Shown here piece by piece: positions 62,812 through 64,000 of a DNA stretch of 64,000 nucleotides. The translations under genes and the position numbers were made by a program. The stretch spans positions 772,501 through 836,500 of the forward strand of contig NZ_OY787459.1 of assembly GCF_963678865.1 (NCBI RefSeq), read 5' to 3'. The notes under the pieces are model-generated. The model saw nothing but the letters and a program-made list of their open reading frames with translations, did not search any database and had not been told where the DNA came from. The stretch's first letter is position 1. Every line of letters starts with the position of its first letter. The DNA comes from Maridesulfovibrio sp. (GTDB lineage Bacteria; Desulfobacterota; Desulfovibrionia; Desulfovibrionales; Desulfovibrionaceae).

Positions 62812-63208
62812 TTAACAACCTGCTTTTATATCAAAAACAACAAAGCGTTAAACATTTAAATCATATGATCTGCAAAAACAACTCTTTTTTGCCCTCAACA
62901 TTTAAACGCCCCCCCCGCTGGGTTTAGTTTTTATCTAACGCAAACGGATTACGCTTTCTCCGTAAATCAGGATCACGTGCGAAGAGGGAATATGGGGCCA
63001 AGAATCGATAAGGCTTGAGCAAAACAGAAAAGACGAGGATATTCGGATTAGTTCAAAGCCAAGGCACATCCAGAATAAATCCGGGGAGTAAAAGCGCTGG
63101 CCTAGTCGGCTGCGAAGTACAAAAGTACATCCCAACCAGATACATACGCGGAAAAGGCTGTAACGTAAAAATGCCGCAGATATTTTCCAGTGAGGGGAAG
63201 GTCAGGAA
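62812..63208 (-). other. Gap with no supported gene
   Basis: This 397-nt stretch between the SxtJ-like gene and the partial gene has a run of eight C (62909-62916) and short open frames on both strands (62935-63135 minus and 63015-63212 plus). Neither frame has a ribosome site or a recognisable domain. The right half (about 63000-63170) has a composition more like a structured RNA than the flanking A/T-rich DNA, but I cannot assign it. Confidence 0.4.
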
Positions 63209-64000
63209 CTAATACAGATTAACCGCGCTTTTATCATAGGAGATCGGTCGGCTGTAAGTCTCCATAATATCCAGCGCACTTCTCAATTGCTGCGCAGTGG
63301 CAAGATCGTTGCGTTGCGTGGCTGCCTCCAGTCCCGACTGAGCTTTCTCTATAAAATCCACAGGCGTCTCATCATGTTCCAGCCCGACAGATTGCCCTGT
63401 TTTAACCGACACTTTAAGCGTCATAGCCATAAACGGAGAACTTTCATCCAGTGACATTCTTCCGGCGCGTATCTCGTCGTTCATCCAGTTGAACAGTCCT
63501 TGCCGGGTTGTATTAGTAAAATCTATAGCTGCAGAATTTTCTGCATATGGTTCAGTCTTCTCAGATTGAATAGTTCCTGCATTTGCCGTTTGTTCCTGGA
63601 CTACTTTTCCTTCAGTCTGTCTAGACGGTGGCACTGAAGACCCTATAGTCATAATAAATGAGTTGGCAAAATCTTTACCGAAAAGCTGGTCACCGTATTG
63701 GGCAACTGCCGCATATGGATTTTTTTCATATTGATTTGCAAATTCAACATACTCGTGTCCTGCCGTCACCAGGCTGGACATACCGGAAACCTTTCTGAAC
63801 TCATTTTCAATATCCGGATTGTCACTAAACAACTTTTCTATCTGATCTAATTGCGGATGGTCTCCTTCAACCCGCACATGTCCATTTTCATCAGAGGTCA
63901 ATTGCACTTCCGGGGGAACATCTATGCCGTTTTTAAGAAACATGGATTTGATATCGTCATCCAACTTCTGCTGTTGTTGCTGCGCCCCTTTTTCCAACTC
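63209..64000 (-). CDS. Unknown soluble protein, N-terminus outside window
   Basis: At least 263 residues are in the window and the frame is open past 64000, so the start may lie outside. It is hydrophilic with no signal peptide or membrane span; it begins with a Gln-rich helix (EKGAQQQQQKLDDDIKSMF), has a middle segment NQYEKNPYAAVAQYGDQLFGKDF and ends AVNLY. I recognise no catalytic motif. Its style (charged, few Cys, Ser/Gln-rich linker) recalls the FlxA-like proteins, but I cannot show homology. Confidence 0.7.
   Translation of the reverse strand, partial: ELEKGAQQQQQKLDDDIKSMFLKNGIDVPPEVQLTSDENGHVRVEGDHPQLDQIEKLFSDNPDIENEFRKVSGMSSLVTAGHEYVEFANQYEKNPYAAVAQYGDQLFGKDFANSFIMTIGSSVPPSRQTEGKVVQEQTANAGTIQSEKTEPYAENSAAIDFTNTTRQGLFNWMNDEIRAGRMSLDESSPFMAMTLKVSVKTGQSVGLEHDETPVDFIEKAQSGLEAATQRNDLATAQQLRSALDIMETYSRPISYDKSAVNLY

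Noticed and set aside
1..64000. tRNA or rRNA genes, insertion sequences, phage genes
   Set aside because: No cloverleaf, rRNA or transposase/integrase motif was seen on reading both strands; a tRNAscan-SE and IS search would settle it.

Overview
The window looks like ordinary chromosome of a marine, free-living member of the Desulfovibrionaceae (Maridesulfovibrio-like). This rests on the moderate GC content, a PxxKW cysteine-rich protein, an archaeal-type split glutamate synthase, a pseudouridine synthase fused to dephospho-CoA kinase, a likely selenoprotein, and the rpsU/yqeY/mutS2/dnaG/rpoD cluster. The species assignment is inference. I see no prophage, transposase, CRISPR array, tRNA or rRNA.

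Layout. 1-4.9 kb (minus): glutamate synthase operon split into FMN, ferredoxin, FAD, glutaminase and GXGXG proteins. 5-8.3 kb (minus): glucan phosphorylase and a secreted nuclease. 8.5-15.9 kb (plus): dut, argD, prmA, a HhH-GPD glycosylase, an EnvC-like protein, ctpA, a YibQ-like deacetylase. 16-18.9 kb: ABC importer. 19-20.2 kb: ndk, proC. 20.4-29.9 kb (minus): cbiB, rpoD, dnaG, mutS2, yqeY, rpsU, a 58-residue membrane protein, HU, rsmA. 30.1-31.2 kb: two tandem FlxA-like paralogues, each behind a sigma-28-type promoter. 31.3-34.1 kb: apt, mtnP, mtaD (methylthioadenosine salvage). 34.3-45.9 kb (plus): PxxKW protein, M20 hydrolase, mnmG, PilZ protein, CorC-like protein, lnt, prfB with a programmed frameshift, a diguanylate cyclase, a MinD/FlhG-like ATPase, a second HU/IHF protein, and a secreted protein read through an in-frame UGA with a SECIS-like hairpin. 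45.9-46.8 kb: dapA. 46.9-53.8 kb (minus): CGGC-like and NifX-like proteins, leuB, leuD, leuC, leuA, pssA. 54.2-57.4 kb (minus): mnmA, uraA, upp. 57.6-60.4 kb (plus): rluD-coaE fusion, a structured 6S-like RNA, rhomboid protease. 60.4-62.8 kb (minus): carbamoyltransferase with SxtK-like and SxtJ-like membrane proteins. 63.2-64 kb: an unknown gene cut by the window edge.

The points most worth follow-up are the probable selenoprotein at 44988-45875, the structured RNA at about 59328-59537, the FlxA-like pair with sigma-28 promoters, the SxtI/J/K-like trio, and a dispersed intergenic repeat (CCTCCGGCGGC box, hairpin, AAAACTTTT box, GGCTTCGCCGA box). Some inverted copies of the repeat supply the Shine-Dalgarno sequence of the next gene. 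All calls come from reading the sequence; no database search was run.
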